A stretch of 64,000 nt of DNA from Rubrivivax sp. (GCA_027491255.1 JAIXWM010000030.1:1-64000); one strand, 5' to 3'. Numbered from the stretch's first letter, positions 25,870-35,649 are shown. Made by a program: numbers and translations. Notes: generated from the sequence alone by a model not told the origin.

Positions 25870-26355
25870 TCAGGCCGGCTGCATCACGATCACGAACACG
25901 ACCGCGATCGCCATGTAGTAGCGAAAGGTCGCGTCCTGGCCGTTGTATTCCTTGGACTGCCAGGCGCACCACCACTGACCGGCCCCGATGACGAAGATCG
26001 CGAACCACACCGTGAAGCCCAGCCCCAGGCCCCAGAGCGCAAGGGCCTTGGCGGCCAGGAAGGCCGCGGCGTCCAGGCCCCGCGCGTCCCACATCGACCA
26101 GGCGCCCCACAGGCAGAGCACCGCCACCAGCGCCTCCAGCGCGATGATGAAGACGTAGGCCGCGTGGTGCGCCCAGGGCATGGTGATGCGGCGACCCTTG
26201 AGCTTGCAGTCCGTGAAGATCGTGTCCATGCTCATCACATGGCGCACGAAACGGTAATTCGTGCCGTAGTCGGCGATGTTGTTCAGCACCACCGAGGCGG
26301 CGAACAGGCCGATATAGGCGGTGAACAGGGCTTGGAGGATGCGCAGCGTGTCCAT
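25870..26355 (-). CDS. DUF2165-family integral membrane protein
   Basis: A 161-residue protein starting MDTLRILQALFTAYIGL, with four hydrophobic segments and the family-typical NNIADYGTNYRFVRHVMSMDT and QWWCAWQSKEYNGQDATFR stretches. It is a predicted inner-membrane protein with no known function. The longer frame upstream (to 26487) lacks these conserved features and overlaps the divergent promoter region of the next gene, so I use the Met at 26355. Confidence 0.85.
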   Translation of the reverse strand: MDTLRILQALFTAYIGLFAASVVLNNIADYGTNYRFVRHVMSMDTIFTDCKLKGRRITMPWAHHAAYVFIIALEALVAVLCLWGAWSMWDARGLDAAAFLAAKALALWGLGLGFTVWFAIFVIGAGQWWCAWQSKEYNGQDATFRYYMAIAVVFVIVMQPA

Positions 26356-26472
26356 GTCGGCAGGCCGGTTGGATGACGGCCGCCGACCGCCGGCTGCCGC
26401 GTTTCGTGGCAAGCAAATGCCGGGCCGAGCCGCGGCATGCATGGGGTATAAAGTGAGAGATACGCCAAGCCC

Positions 26473-28071
26473 ATGATGCGCAGTCATTCAAGGAGCCGCC
26501 TCGTGAGGCTGCTGGTCACCCTCTTCATGGTCACCATGGGTGCCGGCTCGCTGGCGCAGTCACGCCTGCCCGCCTGTCCTTCGGATGGTAACGCGCGCTG
26601 GCATGCGTGCCAGGGGCGTTACGTCTGGCCCAACGGGGACTCCTACAACGGGGAGTGGCTCGACGACAAGCGTCACGGCAAGGGCATCGACACCTACGCC
26701 AGCGGGCACCGCTACACCGGGGAATTCGCTGACGGCCAGCGTCACGGGCAGGGCACCTACACCTTCCCGGACGGCGAGAGCTATGTCGGCGAGTGGCGCG
26801 AGGGCAAGCGCCACGGGGTGGGCACCAACATCTTCCCTGACGGCGAGCGCTACGTGGGCGAGTGGCGGCAGGGCGACCGCCATGGCCTGGGCGTCGCCTA
26901 CCGCGCCGACGGCGCGGTGCTGCGGTCGGGCCGGTGGGCGGATGACCGTTGGGTGCAGCATGCCGCGCCGGACACGGCGCGCTTTCCGTTCCAGACCCCG
27001 GCGCTGCGCGCCGACGCCGACGAAGCGCGCCGGCGTGCCGAGGCGCTCGCGCAGGCCGAGCGGCGTCGAAGACTGGAACTCGAGCAGGAGTTGGCGCAGG
27101 AGCGCCGCCGCCGTGTCGAGGCCGAGCAGAAGGCCGCGGCCGACGAAAGCTCCAGCGGCACCGGGTTCGCCGTGGCCCCGGGTCTGCTGGTGACGAACCA
27201 GCACGTCGTGGCCGGCTGCACCCGTGTGGACGTGCTCTCGCCGGATGGACGGCGCGCGGGTGCCGTCGTCGACACCGACGAATTGGTCGACCTGGCGCTC
27301 GTGCGGGTCACCGGTCTGGGGGGCGGTGTGGCCTCGCTGCGCCGTCCCGGCAGCGTGCGCCTGGGCGAGGCTGCGTACGCGTTCGGGTTCCCGCTGTCGG
27401 GCTTGCTCAGCGACAACGGCAACTTCACCAACGGTGTCGTCAGCGGCCTGCGTGGCTTGCGCGAATCGGCGACCGAGATCCAGGTCACGACGCCGGTGCA
27501 ACCCGGCAACAGCGGTGGCGCGCTGGTCGATGCCACCGGCAACGTCATCGGCGTCGTGTTGGGCAAGCTCGACGCGGGTGCCGTCTCACGGGTCACGGGT
27601 GACATCCCGCAGAACGTCAACTTTGCCGTCTCGATGCAGGCGCTCGTCGACTTCCTGGCGCGCAACCGGGTGGCCTTCCGCACCGGCGAACGCAGCGCGC
27701 CTGTGGACACGGTGCAGATCGCCGACACGGCGCGGGCGTTCACGCACCGCATCGTGTGCATCGGCGCGCCCGACGCCGCGTCGCGCTCGGGCGCCGGGCC
27801 GGCGGCGGAGGTGGACACGACGGTGGAGTTGCTGAACGAGGCGGACGAGGAGATCTTCGAGATCCGGATTTCGCCGGTCGTCTCGAAGGACTGGGGCCCG
27901 GACCTCCTGGGCAACGACGTCCTGACGCCCGGCGGGCGTTTCACGCTCCAGCCGCCTGCCAGCGACGGGTGCCGCTACGACGTGCTGGTCAAGTACCGCT
28001 CCGGCCGCACCGAGGAAGAGCGCGACCAGGACTTCTGCACCCTCACCGAATTGCGATTCGGCGGGCGCTGA
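26473..28071 (+). CDS. Exported MORN-repeat trypsin-like serine protease
   Basis: A 532-residue protein from ATG 26473 (or 26476). A signal peptide (LLVTLFMVTMGAGSLAQ) is followed by about four MORN repeats (residues 50-150; YVGEWREGKRHGVG type), a charged helix, then a chymotrypsin-fold protease domain. The triad is visible: His244 (TNQHVVAGC), Asp273 (VDLALVRV), Ser347 (PGNSGGALVD). The C-terminal ~130 residues are an unrecognised beta-rich domain. It is divergent from the DUF2165 gene with 117 bases between them; a TATAAA at 26447 could be part of its promoter. MORN plus protease is an uncommon fusion. Confidence 0.88.
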   Translation: MMRSHSRSRLVRLLVTLFMVTMGAGSLAQSRLPACPSDGNARWHACQGRYVWPNGDSYNGEWLDDKRHGKGIDTYASGHRYTGEFADGQRHGQGTYTFPDGESYVGEWREGKRHGVGTNIFPDGERYVGEWRQGDRHGLGVAYRADGAVLRSGRWADDRWVQHAAPDTARFPFQTPALRADADEARRRAEALAQAERRRRLELEQELAQERRRRVEAEQKAAADESSSGTGFAVAPGLLVTNQHVVAGCTRVDVLSPDGRRAGAVVDTDELVDLALVRVTGLGGGVASLRRPGSVRLGEAAYAFGFPLSGLLSDNGNFTNGVVSGLRGLRESATEIQVTTPVQPGNSGGALVDATGNVIGVVLGKLDAGAVSRVTGDIPQNVNFAVSMQALVDFLARNRVAFRTGERSAPVDTVQIADTARAFTHRIVCIGAPDAASRSGAGPAAEVDTTVELLNEADEEIFEIRISPVVSKDWGPDLLGNDVLTPGGRFTLQPPASDGCRYDVLVKYRSGRTEEERDQDFCTLTELRFGGR

Positions 28072-28111
28072 GCCCGCGTCAGCCGGGTTCCTGCCGACGA
28101 GCAACTGCGCC

Positions 28112-28237
28112 GACCACACCCCGCCCAAGGCCTGGACCTGGAACAAGGCCGACGGCGGCAGGTTCGCCCGCATCAACCGGCCTGTGGCCGCGCCCGCGCA
28201 CGACAAGGATCTGCCGGTGGGGCGGCACCCGCTGCAG
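28112..28237 (+). pseudogene. Remnant of a YghU-like glutathione S-transferase (N-terminus only)
   Basis: Reading the + strand from 28112 gives PPKAWTWNKADGGRFARINR and then DLPVGRHPLQ, which matches the N-terminal ~45 residues of YghU/GST-type proteins (WTWDK..GG.FA.INRP...LPVGKHPLQ). The similarity stops abruptly after HPLQ, there is no suitable start codon, and the rest of the gene is missing. It lies between the stop of the MORN protease and the convergent P450 gene. Confidence 0.6.
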
Positions 28238-28269
28238 TGGCACGAGCGTCACGAGTCGCTCCCAGCCCT

Positions 28270-29511
28270 TCAGACCAGCCTGACCGGCAGCCGTCGGAAC
28301 CCGCGAAATCGCACGCGCGGATCGCGCTCGGGCGCGGCGGCGGGGTGCAGGCGCGGGTAACGCGCGACCAGCCGGCCGATGGCCACGCGCGCCTCCAGCC
28401 GGGCCACGTTCAGCCCGGCGCAGGCGTGCGGGCCGTGGCCGAAGGCCAGCTGCGGGTTGGGTTTGCGCCCGATGTCCAGGCGGTCGGGCTCCTGCCAGAC
28501 GGCGGGGTCGCGGTTGGCCGCGCCGACGGCGAGCGTGACGAAGGTGCCGGGGGCGATCACCTCGCCGCCGGGCAATGTGATCGCAGCCGCGGCCAGCCGG
28601 TTGTTCAGTTGCAGCGGGCTTTCGTAGCGCAGCAGTTCCTCCACGGCGGTGGCGATCAGCGCGGGCTGCGCAGCCAGGCGCTGGAGTTCGCCGCGGTGCT
28701 GCATCAGTGCGTGCAGGCCGTTGCCGATGAGGTTGGTGGTGGTCTCGTGGCCGGCGTTGAGCAGGAAGATGCAGTTGTGCAGCAGCTCGGCCTCGCTCAG
28801 GCGCTCGCCATCGACCTCGCCCTGGATCAGCCGCGTGAGCACATCGACCTCGGGGTCGGCGGGCCGGGCGCGGCGGCGCGCCACCAGGCTGCGCAGGTAG
28901 TCCAGGAAGCCTTCCACCGCCGCGTGACCGCGCTCGAGCACGGCCGCCGCGGGTGCGGGCTCCAGTGCCCACAGGATCGCGAGCGACCAGTCCCGAAGCG
29001 GGCCACGCTCTTCGGCGGGCACCTCGAGCAGGTTGCCGATCACCTCCACCGGGATGCGCGCCGCGTAGTCCTCGATCAGGTCGGGCGCGGCCAGGCCGGC
29101 CATGCGGTCCAGCAGCGCATCGGTCAGGCGTTCCAGGCCGGGTTCCATGCGCGCGATCGCGCGCTGGTTCAAGGCCCCCAGCAGCAGCCGGCGCACGCGC
29201 GTGTGCAGCGGCGGGTCGTTGAAGACGAGGCTGGAGGTGTGGTGCTCGAACAGCGGCGTGCCGGCACCGAACTTCGGCGCGAACTCGCGCCGCTTGTCCG
29301 AACGGGCCGCGGGGTCCCGGTAGACGGCCATCACGTCGGCGTGGCGCGTCAGCAGCACCGCGTCGGGTCCGAGCGCGTGCACCGGGCTGTCGGCGCGCAG
29401 CGCTGCGTAGAAAGGATAGGGGTCGTCGACGAAACCCGGCGGTGGCGCAGCCAGCGAGAAGCCGGCCAGTCTGGCCAGGCGGTCGGGTGGGACGATGGCG
29501 CCGGTGTGCAT
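28270..29511 (-). CDS. Cytochrome P450
   Basis: A 413-residue bacterial class I P450. The I-helix oxygen-binding motif AGHETT, the ExxR motif (EELLRYE) and the heme-binding loop FGHGPHACAG with axial Cys364 are all present; length is normal for the family. No ferredoxin or reductase gene is adjacent, so its redox partner is elsewhere. Substrate cannot be predicted. It is divergent from ribE with only 68 bases between starts. Confidence 0.93.
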   Translation of the reverse strand: MHTGAIVPPDRLARLAGFSLAAPPPGFVDDPYPFYAALRADSPVHALGPDAVLLTRHADVMAVYRDPAARSDKRREFAPKFGAGTPLFEHHTSSLVFNDPPLHTRVRRLLLGALNQRAIARMEPGLERLTDALLDRMAGLAAPDLIEDYAARIPVEVIGNLLEVPAEERGPLRDWSLAILWALEPAPAAAVLERGHAAVEGFLDYLRSLVARRRARPADPEVDVLTRLIQGEVDGERLSEAELLHNCIFLLNAGHETTTNLIGNGLHALMQHRGELQRLAAQPALIATAVEELLRYESPLQLNNRLAAAAITLPGGEVIAPGTFVTLAVGAANRDPAVWQEPDRLDIGRKPNPQLAFGHGPHACAGLNVARLEARVAIGRLVARYPRLHPAAAPERDPRVRFRGFRRLPVRLV

Positions 29512-29579
29512 GGTGCTGCAGGATAAGCCAGCGCGACCGGCGTTCCCCGCTGTCGCCGGGCGCGCCGGATAATCGTGGG

Positions 29580-30311
29580 ATGTTCACCGGCATCGTTCAG
29601 GGCACGGCCCGCATCGACGCCCTGGCCGACCGGCCAGGTCTGCGCACCTTCACGCTCACCTTCCCGCCCGGCTTCTGCGTCGGGCTGGCAGTCGGCGCCA
29701 GCGTGGCCGTCGATGGCGTGTGCCTGACGGTGACTTCGCTGCAGGGCCCCGACACCGCCGCCTTCGATGTGATGCAGCAGTCGCTCGCGGTGACGACGCT
29801 GGGCACGCTCGTCGAAGGAGACCGGGTCAACGTGGAGCGGGCTGCGCGCGACGGGGCCGAGATCGGCGGCCACCCCTTGTCGGGTCACGTCGATTTCCAG
29901 GCCCGTCTTGCGCAGGTGCGCCGGCCCGAGAACAACCATGTGCTGCGCCTGGCGGTGCCCGCACCTTGGATGCGCTATGTGTTTGCCAAGGGCTATGTCG
30001 CCGTCGATGGCGCCAGCCTGACCGTGGCCGAGGCCGGGCGCGAGCGTGACGGCAGCGGCTGGTTCGAGGTCTGGCTCATCCCTGAGACCCTGCGCATGAC
30101 CACCTTCGGTGCCAAGGCCGAAGGGGCGGCCTTCAACATCGAGATCGAGCGCCAGACCCAGGTCTTCGTCGATACCGTTCGTGCCGCGCTGGACGAGCGC
30201 CTGGGCCCGCTGCTGCCCGCGCTGGAGCGCCTGCTCGAGCAGCAGGGGCAGACGCTGGAGTCGGGTGTGGGCGGCATGCGGGCGCTGGCAGGCGGGCCTC
30301 GCGGCGCCTAG
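29580..30311 (+). CDS. ribE: Riboflavin synthase alpha chain
   Basis: A 243-residue protein that converts two 6,7-dimethyl-8-ribityllumazines to riboflavin. It starts with the diagnostic MFTGIVQG and has two lumazine-binding repeats; the second begins near GHPLSGHVDFQARL. It has a C-terminal extension of about 30 residues compared with typical ~205-215-residue homologues. It stands apart from other rib genes here. ATG 29580 is fixed by the conserved N-terminus. Confidence 0.95.
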   Translation: MFTGIVQGTARIDALADRPGLRTFTLTFPPGFCVGLAVGASVAVDGVCLTVTSLQGPDTAAFDVMQQSLAVTTLGTLVEGDRVNVERAARDGAEIGGHPLSGHVDFQARLAQVRRPENNHVLRLAVPAPWMRYVFAKGYVAVDGASLTVAEAGRERDGSGWFEVWLIPETLRMTTFGAKAEGAAFNIEIERQTQVFVDTVRAALDERLGPLLPALERLLEQQGQTLESGVGGMRALAGGPRGA

Positions 30312-30432
30312 GCGGTCATGGCGCGGGTGCAGGTCAGGGCAGGGCGGGGCGGGCTGCGGCGGCCGACGGTGACTGCCGGGTGCCCGTTTCGGGTGCGGCC
30401 GGCGGCCGCTGGTGGGGTGAACAGGAGTTGCC

Positions 30433-30813
30433 ATGATTCTCGGCATGAACCACTTCACGATCGTCGGTGAAGACCGCGCGCGCACGCTGGACTTCTACTG
30501 CGGACTGCTCGGCCTGGTGGAGGGCTACCGCCCCGAGATCGGCATCCCCGGCGTCTGGCTGTACGCGCCCGGGAGCGACCAGCCCATCCTGCACATCGTC
30601 TGGGACCGGCCCATGCCGGCCACGCGCACCGGGGTCATCGACCACATGGCCTTCAGCGCCAGCGGTCTGGCGGGCGTGAAGGCGCGCCTGGACGCCTGCG
30701 GGCAGGCCTACGACCTGCGCCGGCAAGCGGGCTCCGGCACGTGGCAGCTCTTCACCTTCGACCCCAACGGGGCCCGGGTGGAGCTGGACTTCGAGGCCGC
30801 CGAGTCGCCCTGA
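30433..30813 (+). CDS. VOC (glyoxalase/bleomycin-resistance fold) family protein
   Basis: A 126-residue protein with AGGAG five bases before ATG 30433. It has the two beta-alpha-beta-beta-beta halves of the VOC fold; candidate metal ligands are His7 (MNHFTIV), His in IDHMAF and Glu in RVELDF. It could be a lyase, isomerase or dioxygenase; the sequence does not say which. Confidence 0.85.
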   Translation: MILGMNHFTIVGEDRARTLDFYCGLLGLVEGYRPEIGIPGVWLYAPGSDQPILHIVWDRPMPATRTGVIDHMAFSASGLAGVKARLDACGQAYDLRRQAGSGTWQLFTFDPNGARVELDFEAAESP

Positions 30814-30893
30814 GCGCGGTCGCCGCGTCGCGGTCGGGCGCCGCTACACTCCCGCGCTCTTTGTTTCCGGGGGTCGAAGCCCCCGTCGCTGCC

Positions 30894-33269
30894 TTGGAAA
30901 AGATCGTCTCCCAGATTGCCGCCGAGCTGAAGGTCAGGACGGCGCAGGTTCAGGCGGCCGTGGCGCTGCTGGACGGTGGCGCCACGGTGCCCTTCATCGC
31001 GCGCTACCGCAAGGAGGCCACCGACGGCCTGGACGACGTGCAGTTGCGCGAACTGCAGGTGCGCCTGGACTACCTGCGCGATCTCGAGCAGCGCCGCGAG
31101 GCCGTGCTCAGGAGCATCGAGGAGCAGGGCAAGCTCAGCCCCGAGCTGCGCGCCGCGATCGAGGCGGCGCCGACCAAGCAGGAACTCGAGGACCTGTACC
31201 TGCCCTACAAGCCGCGCCGCCGCACCAAGGGGATGATCGCGCGCGAGGCGGGCATCGAGCCGCTGGCCGACCGCCTGTTCGCCGACCCGATGCTGGAGCC
31301 GCTGCGCGAGGCCCAGGATTTCGTGGCCGCCTACCCCGGCGGCAGCGGCGCGCTGGCCGAGGCCGGCTTTGCCGATGCGCATGCCGTGCTCGACGGCGTG
31401 CGCGACCTGCTGTCCGAGCGCTGGGCCGAGGATGCCGTGCTCGTGGGCGCGCTGCGCGAGTGGCTGTGGGACGAGGGCCTGCTGCGCAGCCGCCTGGCCG
31501 AAGGCAAGGACGGCACGCACGCCGATGCCGCCAAGTACCGCGACTATTTCGACCACAGCGAACCCATCCGCGGCGTACCCAGCCACCGGGCGCTGGCGAT
31601 CTTCCGCGGCCGGGCGCAGGAGTGGCTGGACGCACGCCTGGCGCTGGACGAGCCCGAGGCCACCGGCACGCCCCGCGCGCCCGTGCCCTCGCCGGCCGAG
31701 GGCCGCATTGCGCGCCACCTGGGCTGGGGCCATGCGCAGCGCCCGGGTGACGAGCTGATCCGGCGCAGCATTTCCTGGACCTGGAAGGTCAAGCTCTCGC
31801 TCAGCCTGGAGCGCGACCTCTTCGCCCGCCTGCGCGAGGAGGCCGAGACCGTGGCGATCAAGGTCTTCGCCGACAACGTGCGCGACCTGCTGCTGGCCGC
31901 GCCGGCCGGGCGGCGGGTCGTCATGGGGCTGGACCCGGGCATCCGCACCGGGGTCAAGGTGGCGGTGGTCAGCGACACCGGCAAGGTGCTCGAGACCGCC
32001 ACGGTCTACCCGCACGAGCCGCGCAACGACTGGAAGGGCTCGCTGCACGTGCTGGGGCGGCTGGTGGCGGCCCACGGCGTCAGTCTGGTGGCCATCGGCA
32101 ACGGCACCGCCAGCCGCGAGACCGACAAGCTCGCCGCCGAGCTGCTGCAGCGGCTGCGCAAGGTGGCGCCGGAGCTCAAGCTCGACAAGGTCGTGGTCAG
32201 CGAGGCCGGGGCGTCGGTCTACTCGGCCAGCGAGGTCGCGAGCCAGGAACTTCCCTCGATGGACGTGAGCCTGCGTGGCGCGGTCAGCATCGCGCGCCGC
32301 TTGCAGGACCCGCTGGCCGAGCTCGTCAAGATCGACCCCAAGAGCATCGGCGTGGGCCAGTACCAGCACGACGTCAACCAGGGCGCGCTCGCGCGCTCGC
32401 TCGACGCGGTGGTCGAGGACTGCGTGAACGGCGTCGGCGTGGACTTGAACACCGCCTCGGTGCCGCTGCTGGCCCGGGTGTCGGGGCTGTCGTCGTCGGT
32501 GGCGGCCGGCATCGTGCGCTGGCGTGACGCCAACGGCGCCTTCCGCGACCGCCAGCAACTGCTCGAAGTGACGGGCCTGGGGCCGCGCACCTTCGAGCAG
32601 GCGGCCGGCTTCCTGCGCATCCGCGATGGCGCCAACCCGCTGGACGCCACCGGCGTGCACCCCGAGACCTACCCGGTCGTGCAGCGCATGCTCGAGCGCA
32701 CGGGCCGCCGCGTCGACGAACTGATGGGGCACGCCGACGTGCTGCGCGCATTGAAGCCCGAGGCCTACGCCGACGAGCGCTTCGGCGCGATCACGGTGCG
32801 CGACATCCTGACCGAGCTCGAGAAGCCCGGGCGCGACCCGCGGCCGGACTTCCGTGTCGCGCGCCTGGACGAGAACGTGACCGAGGTGAAGGACCTGAAG
32901 CCGGGCATGTTGCTCGAGGGCACGGTCAGCAACGTCGCCCAGTTCGGCGCCTTCGTCGACCTGGGCGTGCACCAGGACGGCCTGGTCCACGTGAGCCAGC
33001 TCAGCCACAAGTTCGTGCGCGATGCGCGCGAGGTCGTGCGTGCCGGACAGGTGGTGAAGGTGCGGGTGCTGGAGGTGGACCTCGCGCGTCAGCGCATCGC
33101 GCTGACAATGAAGCTCGAGGCCAGCGCAGGGCAGGGCGCCGACCGGGCCGGCGACAACCGATTCCGCCCTGCGGCCCGAGGCGAGCGCACCGGCGCGGGC
33201 GATCGCCGGGCCGGCGAGCCCCAGAGCGCGATGGCCGCGGCCTTCGCACGGCTGCCGACGCGGCGCTGA
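30894..33269 (+). CDS. tex: Tex-family RNA-binding transcriptional accessory protein
   Basis: A 791-residue protein. The Tex N-terminal domain includes GGATVPFIARYRKEATDGLD, followed by a YqgF/RuvX-like domain (VMGLDPGIRTGVKVAVV), a helix-hairpin-helix part (VTGLGPRTFEQAAGF) and a C-terminal S1 domain (GMLLEGTVSNVAQFGAFVDL). The start is uncertain: TTG 30894 (LEKIVSQ) gives the usual family length, but no strong ribosome site is visible and the frame is open upstream to about 30741. The C-terminal tail is basic and disordered. Confidence 0.92.
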   Translation: MEKIVSQIAAELKVRTAQVQAAVALLDGGATVPFIARYRKEATDGLDDVQLRELQVRLDYLRDLEQRREAVLRSIEEQGKLSPELRAAIEAAPTKQELEDLYLPYKPRRRTKGMIAREAGIEPLADRLFADPMLEPLREAQDFVAAYPGGSGALAEAGFADAHAVLDGVRDLLSERWAEDAVLVGALREWLWDEGLLRSRLAEGKDGTHADAAKYRDYFDHSEPIRGVPSHRALAIFRGRAQEWLDARLALDEPEATGTPRAPVPSPAEGRIARHLGWGHAQRPGDELIRRSISWTWKVKLSLSLERDLFARLREEAETVAIKVFADNVRDLLLAAPAGRRVVMGLDPGIRTGVKVAVVSDTGKVLETATVYPHEPRNDWKGSLHVLGRLVAAHGVSLVAIGNGTASRETDKLAAELLQRLRKVAPELKLDKVVVSEAGASVYSASEVASQELPSMDVSLRGAVSIARRLQDPLAELVKIDPKSIGVGQYQHDVNQGALARSLDAVVEDCVNGVGVDLNTASVPLLARVSGLSSSVAAGIVRWRDANGAFRDRQQLLEVTGLGPRTFEQAAGFLRIRDGANPLDATGVHPETYPVVQRMLERTGRRVDELMGHADVLRALKPEAYADERFGAITVRDILTELEKPGRDPRPDFRVARLDENVTEVKDLKPGMLLEGTVSNVAQFGAFVDLGVHQDGLVHVSQLSHKFVRDAREVVRAGQVVKVRVLEVDLARQRIALTMKLEASAGQGADRAGDNRFRPAARGERTGAGDRRAGEPQSAMAAAFARLPTRR

Positions 33270-33307
33270 GCCAAGCCTTTGCGAGCAGACCCCGCAGGAG
33301 ATCCCCG

Positions 33308-34459
33308 ATGGACCCCAAGACCGTCCGCCCCGAGACCCTCAGCGCCCAGGCCCTGGGCTGGATCGACGAAGCCACGCGCGCGATCACGCCGCCGGTGCAT
33401 GTCTCGTCGACCTACCTGCGCGACGCCGACAACGGCTTCCGCAGCGGTCGCATCTACGCCCGCGCCGACAACCCGGCCTACGACCAGGCCGAGGCCGTGC
33501 TCGCGCATCTGGAGCAGGGCTCGCGGGCGATGCTGTTCGCCTCCGGCATGGCGGCGGCCACGGCCGTCTTCCAGGCGCTCGATCCCGGTGACCATGTGCT
33601 GGCGCCCCGGGTGATGTATTGGTCGCTGCGCAACTGGCTGATGACGTTTGCCACCCGTTGGGGCCTGCAGGTCGAGTTCATCGACATGACCTCACCCCAG
33701 GCGGTGCAGGCGGCGGTACGCCCCGGGCGCACCAGGCTGGTGTGGGTGGAGACGCCGGCCAACCCGCTGTGGACGGTGACCGACATCGCGGCCACGGCGG
33801 CGATCGCGCACGCGGCCGGCGCACGTCTGGCCGTGGACTCCACCGTGGCCACGCCGGTGCTGACGCGGCCGCTCGCGCTCGGTGCCGACATCGTGATGCA
33901 CGCGGCCACCAAGTACCTCAATGGCCATTCGGATCTGGTTGCCGGCGCGCTCGTCACGCGTGAGCAGGACGATTACTGGACGCGCCTGCGCGCCGTGCGC
34001 GCCCAGGTGGGCGGCACGCTCGGCTCCTTCGAGGCCTGGCTGCTGCTGCGCGGCATGCGCACGCTGCACCTGCGTGTGCGCGCGGCCTGCGCCGCGGCCG
34101 AGCGCATCGCCCGGCACTTCGACGGCCACCCGCTCGTGGCCGAGGTGCTCTACCCCGGCCTGCCGCAGGCCCAGGGCCACGCGGTGGCGGCGAGCCAGAT
34201 GGAAGGCGGCTTCGGCGGCATGCTGTCGATCCGCGCCCGTGGCGGTGAGGCTGCTGCCATCGGCACCGCCGCCCACACCGCGCTGTGGAAGCGCGCCACC
34301 TCGCTCGGCGGGGTCGAGAGCCTCATCGAGCACCGCGCCAGCATCGAGGGTGCGGGCACGCCGGCGCCCACCGACCTGCTGCGCCTGTCGGTGGGCATCG
34401 AGCACGCCGACGACCTGATCGCCGATCTGGAGCAGGCGCTGCGGCTCGCCCACGGGTGA
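33308..34459 (+). CDS. metC: Cys/Met-metabolism PLP-dependent enzyme (cystathionine beta-lyase type)
   Basis: A 383-residue fold-type I PLP enzyme. The cofactor lysine is Lys202 in HAATKYLNGHSD; SGMAAATAVF near residue 80 and YPGLPQAQGH are family motifs. It is most like cystathionine beta-lyase, which makes homocysteine; methionine gamma-lyase or cystathionine gamma-synthase are possible. AGGAG lies nine bases before ATG 33308. Its stop overlaps the GTG start of the next gene. Confidence 0.85.
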   Translation: MDPKTVRPETLSAQALGWIDEATRAITPPVHVSSTYLRDADNGFRSGRIYARADNPAYDQAEAVLAHLEQGSRAMLFASGMAAATAVFQALDPGDHVLAPRVMYWSLRNWLMTFATRWGLQVEFIDMTSPQAVQAAVRPGRTRLVWVETPANPLWTVTDIAATAAIAHAAGARLAVDSTVATPVLTRPLALGADIVMHAATKYLNGHSDLVAGALVTREQDDYWTRLRAVRAQVGGTLGSFEAWLLLRGMRTLHLRVRAACAAAERIARHFDGHPLVAEVLYPGLPQAQGHAVAASQMEGGFGGMLSIRARGGEAAAIGTAAHTALWKRATSLGGVESLIEHRASIEGAGTPAPTDLLRLSVGIEHADDLIADLEQALRLAHG

Positions 34460-35532
34460 AAGCCCTGGAAGTCCGCGCCGGCCCGCGCGCGCGTCAGTGG
34501 TTGCGCGAGCGCGGCTTGCGCGCGCAGGACGTGCGCGTGGTCCCCGGCGCAGCGGGCGGCCCCAAGGGGCTGGTGCTCAACCCGCTGGATCGCTTCCTTT
34601 TCGGCCAGTGGTTCGCGCCGGCGCCGCAGGTGCTGCACCTGGCGGGCGCGTCCATCGGCGCCTGGCGCATGGCCTGCGCCTGCCTGCCCGATGCGCAGGC
34701 GGATGCGGCCCTGGCCCAGCTGGCCGAGGACTACGTCATGCAGCGCTACGAGCACGAGCCCGGGCGCGCGCCCACGCCCGAGGTCGTCAGCGCCGCCTTC
34801 GGCGCGAAGCTGCAAGACCGGCTGGGCGCGCGGGCTGCCGAGGTGTTGTCCCACCCCAGGCGGCGCCTGCACGTCTTCACCAGCCACGGCCGGCACATCC
34901 TCGGCCGGGAGGGGCGCTGGCGCACGCCGCTGGGCTACGCGGGCGCCTTTGCCGCCAACATGGTGGCCCGCCGCGCGCTCGGAGCCTGGCTCGAGCGGGT
35001 GGTGTTCAGCGACCCGCGCGACGCGCTGCCGTTTTCGCTCGACGACTTCCGCAGCCGCCGGGTCGGGCTGGCGCCGGACAACCTCGTGCCGGCCATCCTG
35101 GCCAGTTGCTCGATCCCGTTCTGGCTGCGTGCCGTGCACGACATCCCCGGCGGTCCTGCCGGGGCCTATTGGGACGGCGGCATCACCGACTACCACCTGC
35201 ACCTGCCCTATGCCGCCATGCCCGAGGGCCTGGTGCTGTACCCGCACTTCCAGCCCACGGTGGTGCCAGGCTGGCTCGACAAGCCCTGGCGCGCCCGCCA
35301 CCGCGCCACGCCGGCGCTGGACAACCTGGTGCTGCTGTCACCCAGCCCCACCTGGGTGGCGACGCTGCCCGGCGCCAAGCTGCCCGACCGCAGCGATTTC
35401 AAGGCCTGGGGCGACGACCACGCGGGGCGCCAGCGCGTGTGGCGCCGCGCCCTGGCCGAAAGCGTGCGCCTGGCCGAGGAGTTCGCGCAGTGCGTCGACG
35501 CCGGCCGTCCGGTGCATGCCATGCCCTTGTGA
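34456..35532 (+). CDS. Patatin-like phospholipase family protein
   Basis: A 358-residue protein from GTG 34456, overlapping the previous stop (GTGA). The nucleophile is Ser66 in GASIG and the catalytic-dyad Asp is Asp240 in YWDGGITDYH, so both active-site residues of the patatin Ser-Asp dyad are present, together with a Gly-rich oxyanion segment near residue 35 (GAAGGPKG). Predicted cytoplasmic lipid acyl hydrolase. Frames on the other strand are shadows. Confidence 0.85.
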   Translation: MKALEVRAGPRARQWLRERGLRAQDVRVVPGAAGGPKGLVLNPLDRFLFGQWFAPAPQVLHLAGASIGAWRMACACLPDAQADAALAQLAEDYVMQRYEHEPGRAPTPEVVSAAFGAKLQDRLGARAAEVLSHPRRRLHVFTSHGRHILGREGRWRTPLGYAGAFAANMVARRALGAWLERVVFSDPRDALPFSLDDFRSRRVGLAPDNLVPAILASCSIPFWLRAVHDIPGGPAGAYWDGGITDYHLHLPYAAMPEGLVLYPHFQPTVVPGWLDKPWRARHRATPALDNLVLLSPSPTWVATLPGAKLPDRSDFKAWGDDHAGRQRVWRRALAESVRLAEEFAQCVDAGRPVHAMPL

Positions 35533-35649
35533 TGCGAAGTCGGGGGGCTGGCCGGGTCAATACGGGCGTTCGCGCCAGCGGGGGGCTCGGGTAAACTGCG
35601 CGAAGGACATTTCCCGACCCCCAGCAAGAGCGAGAAAGGCACCCTGGTT

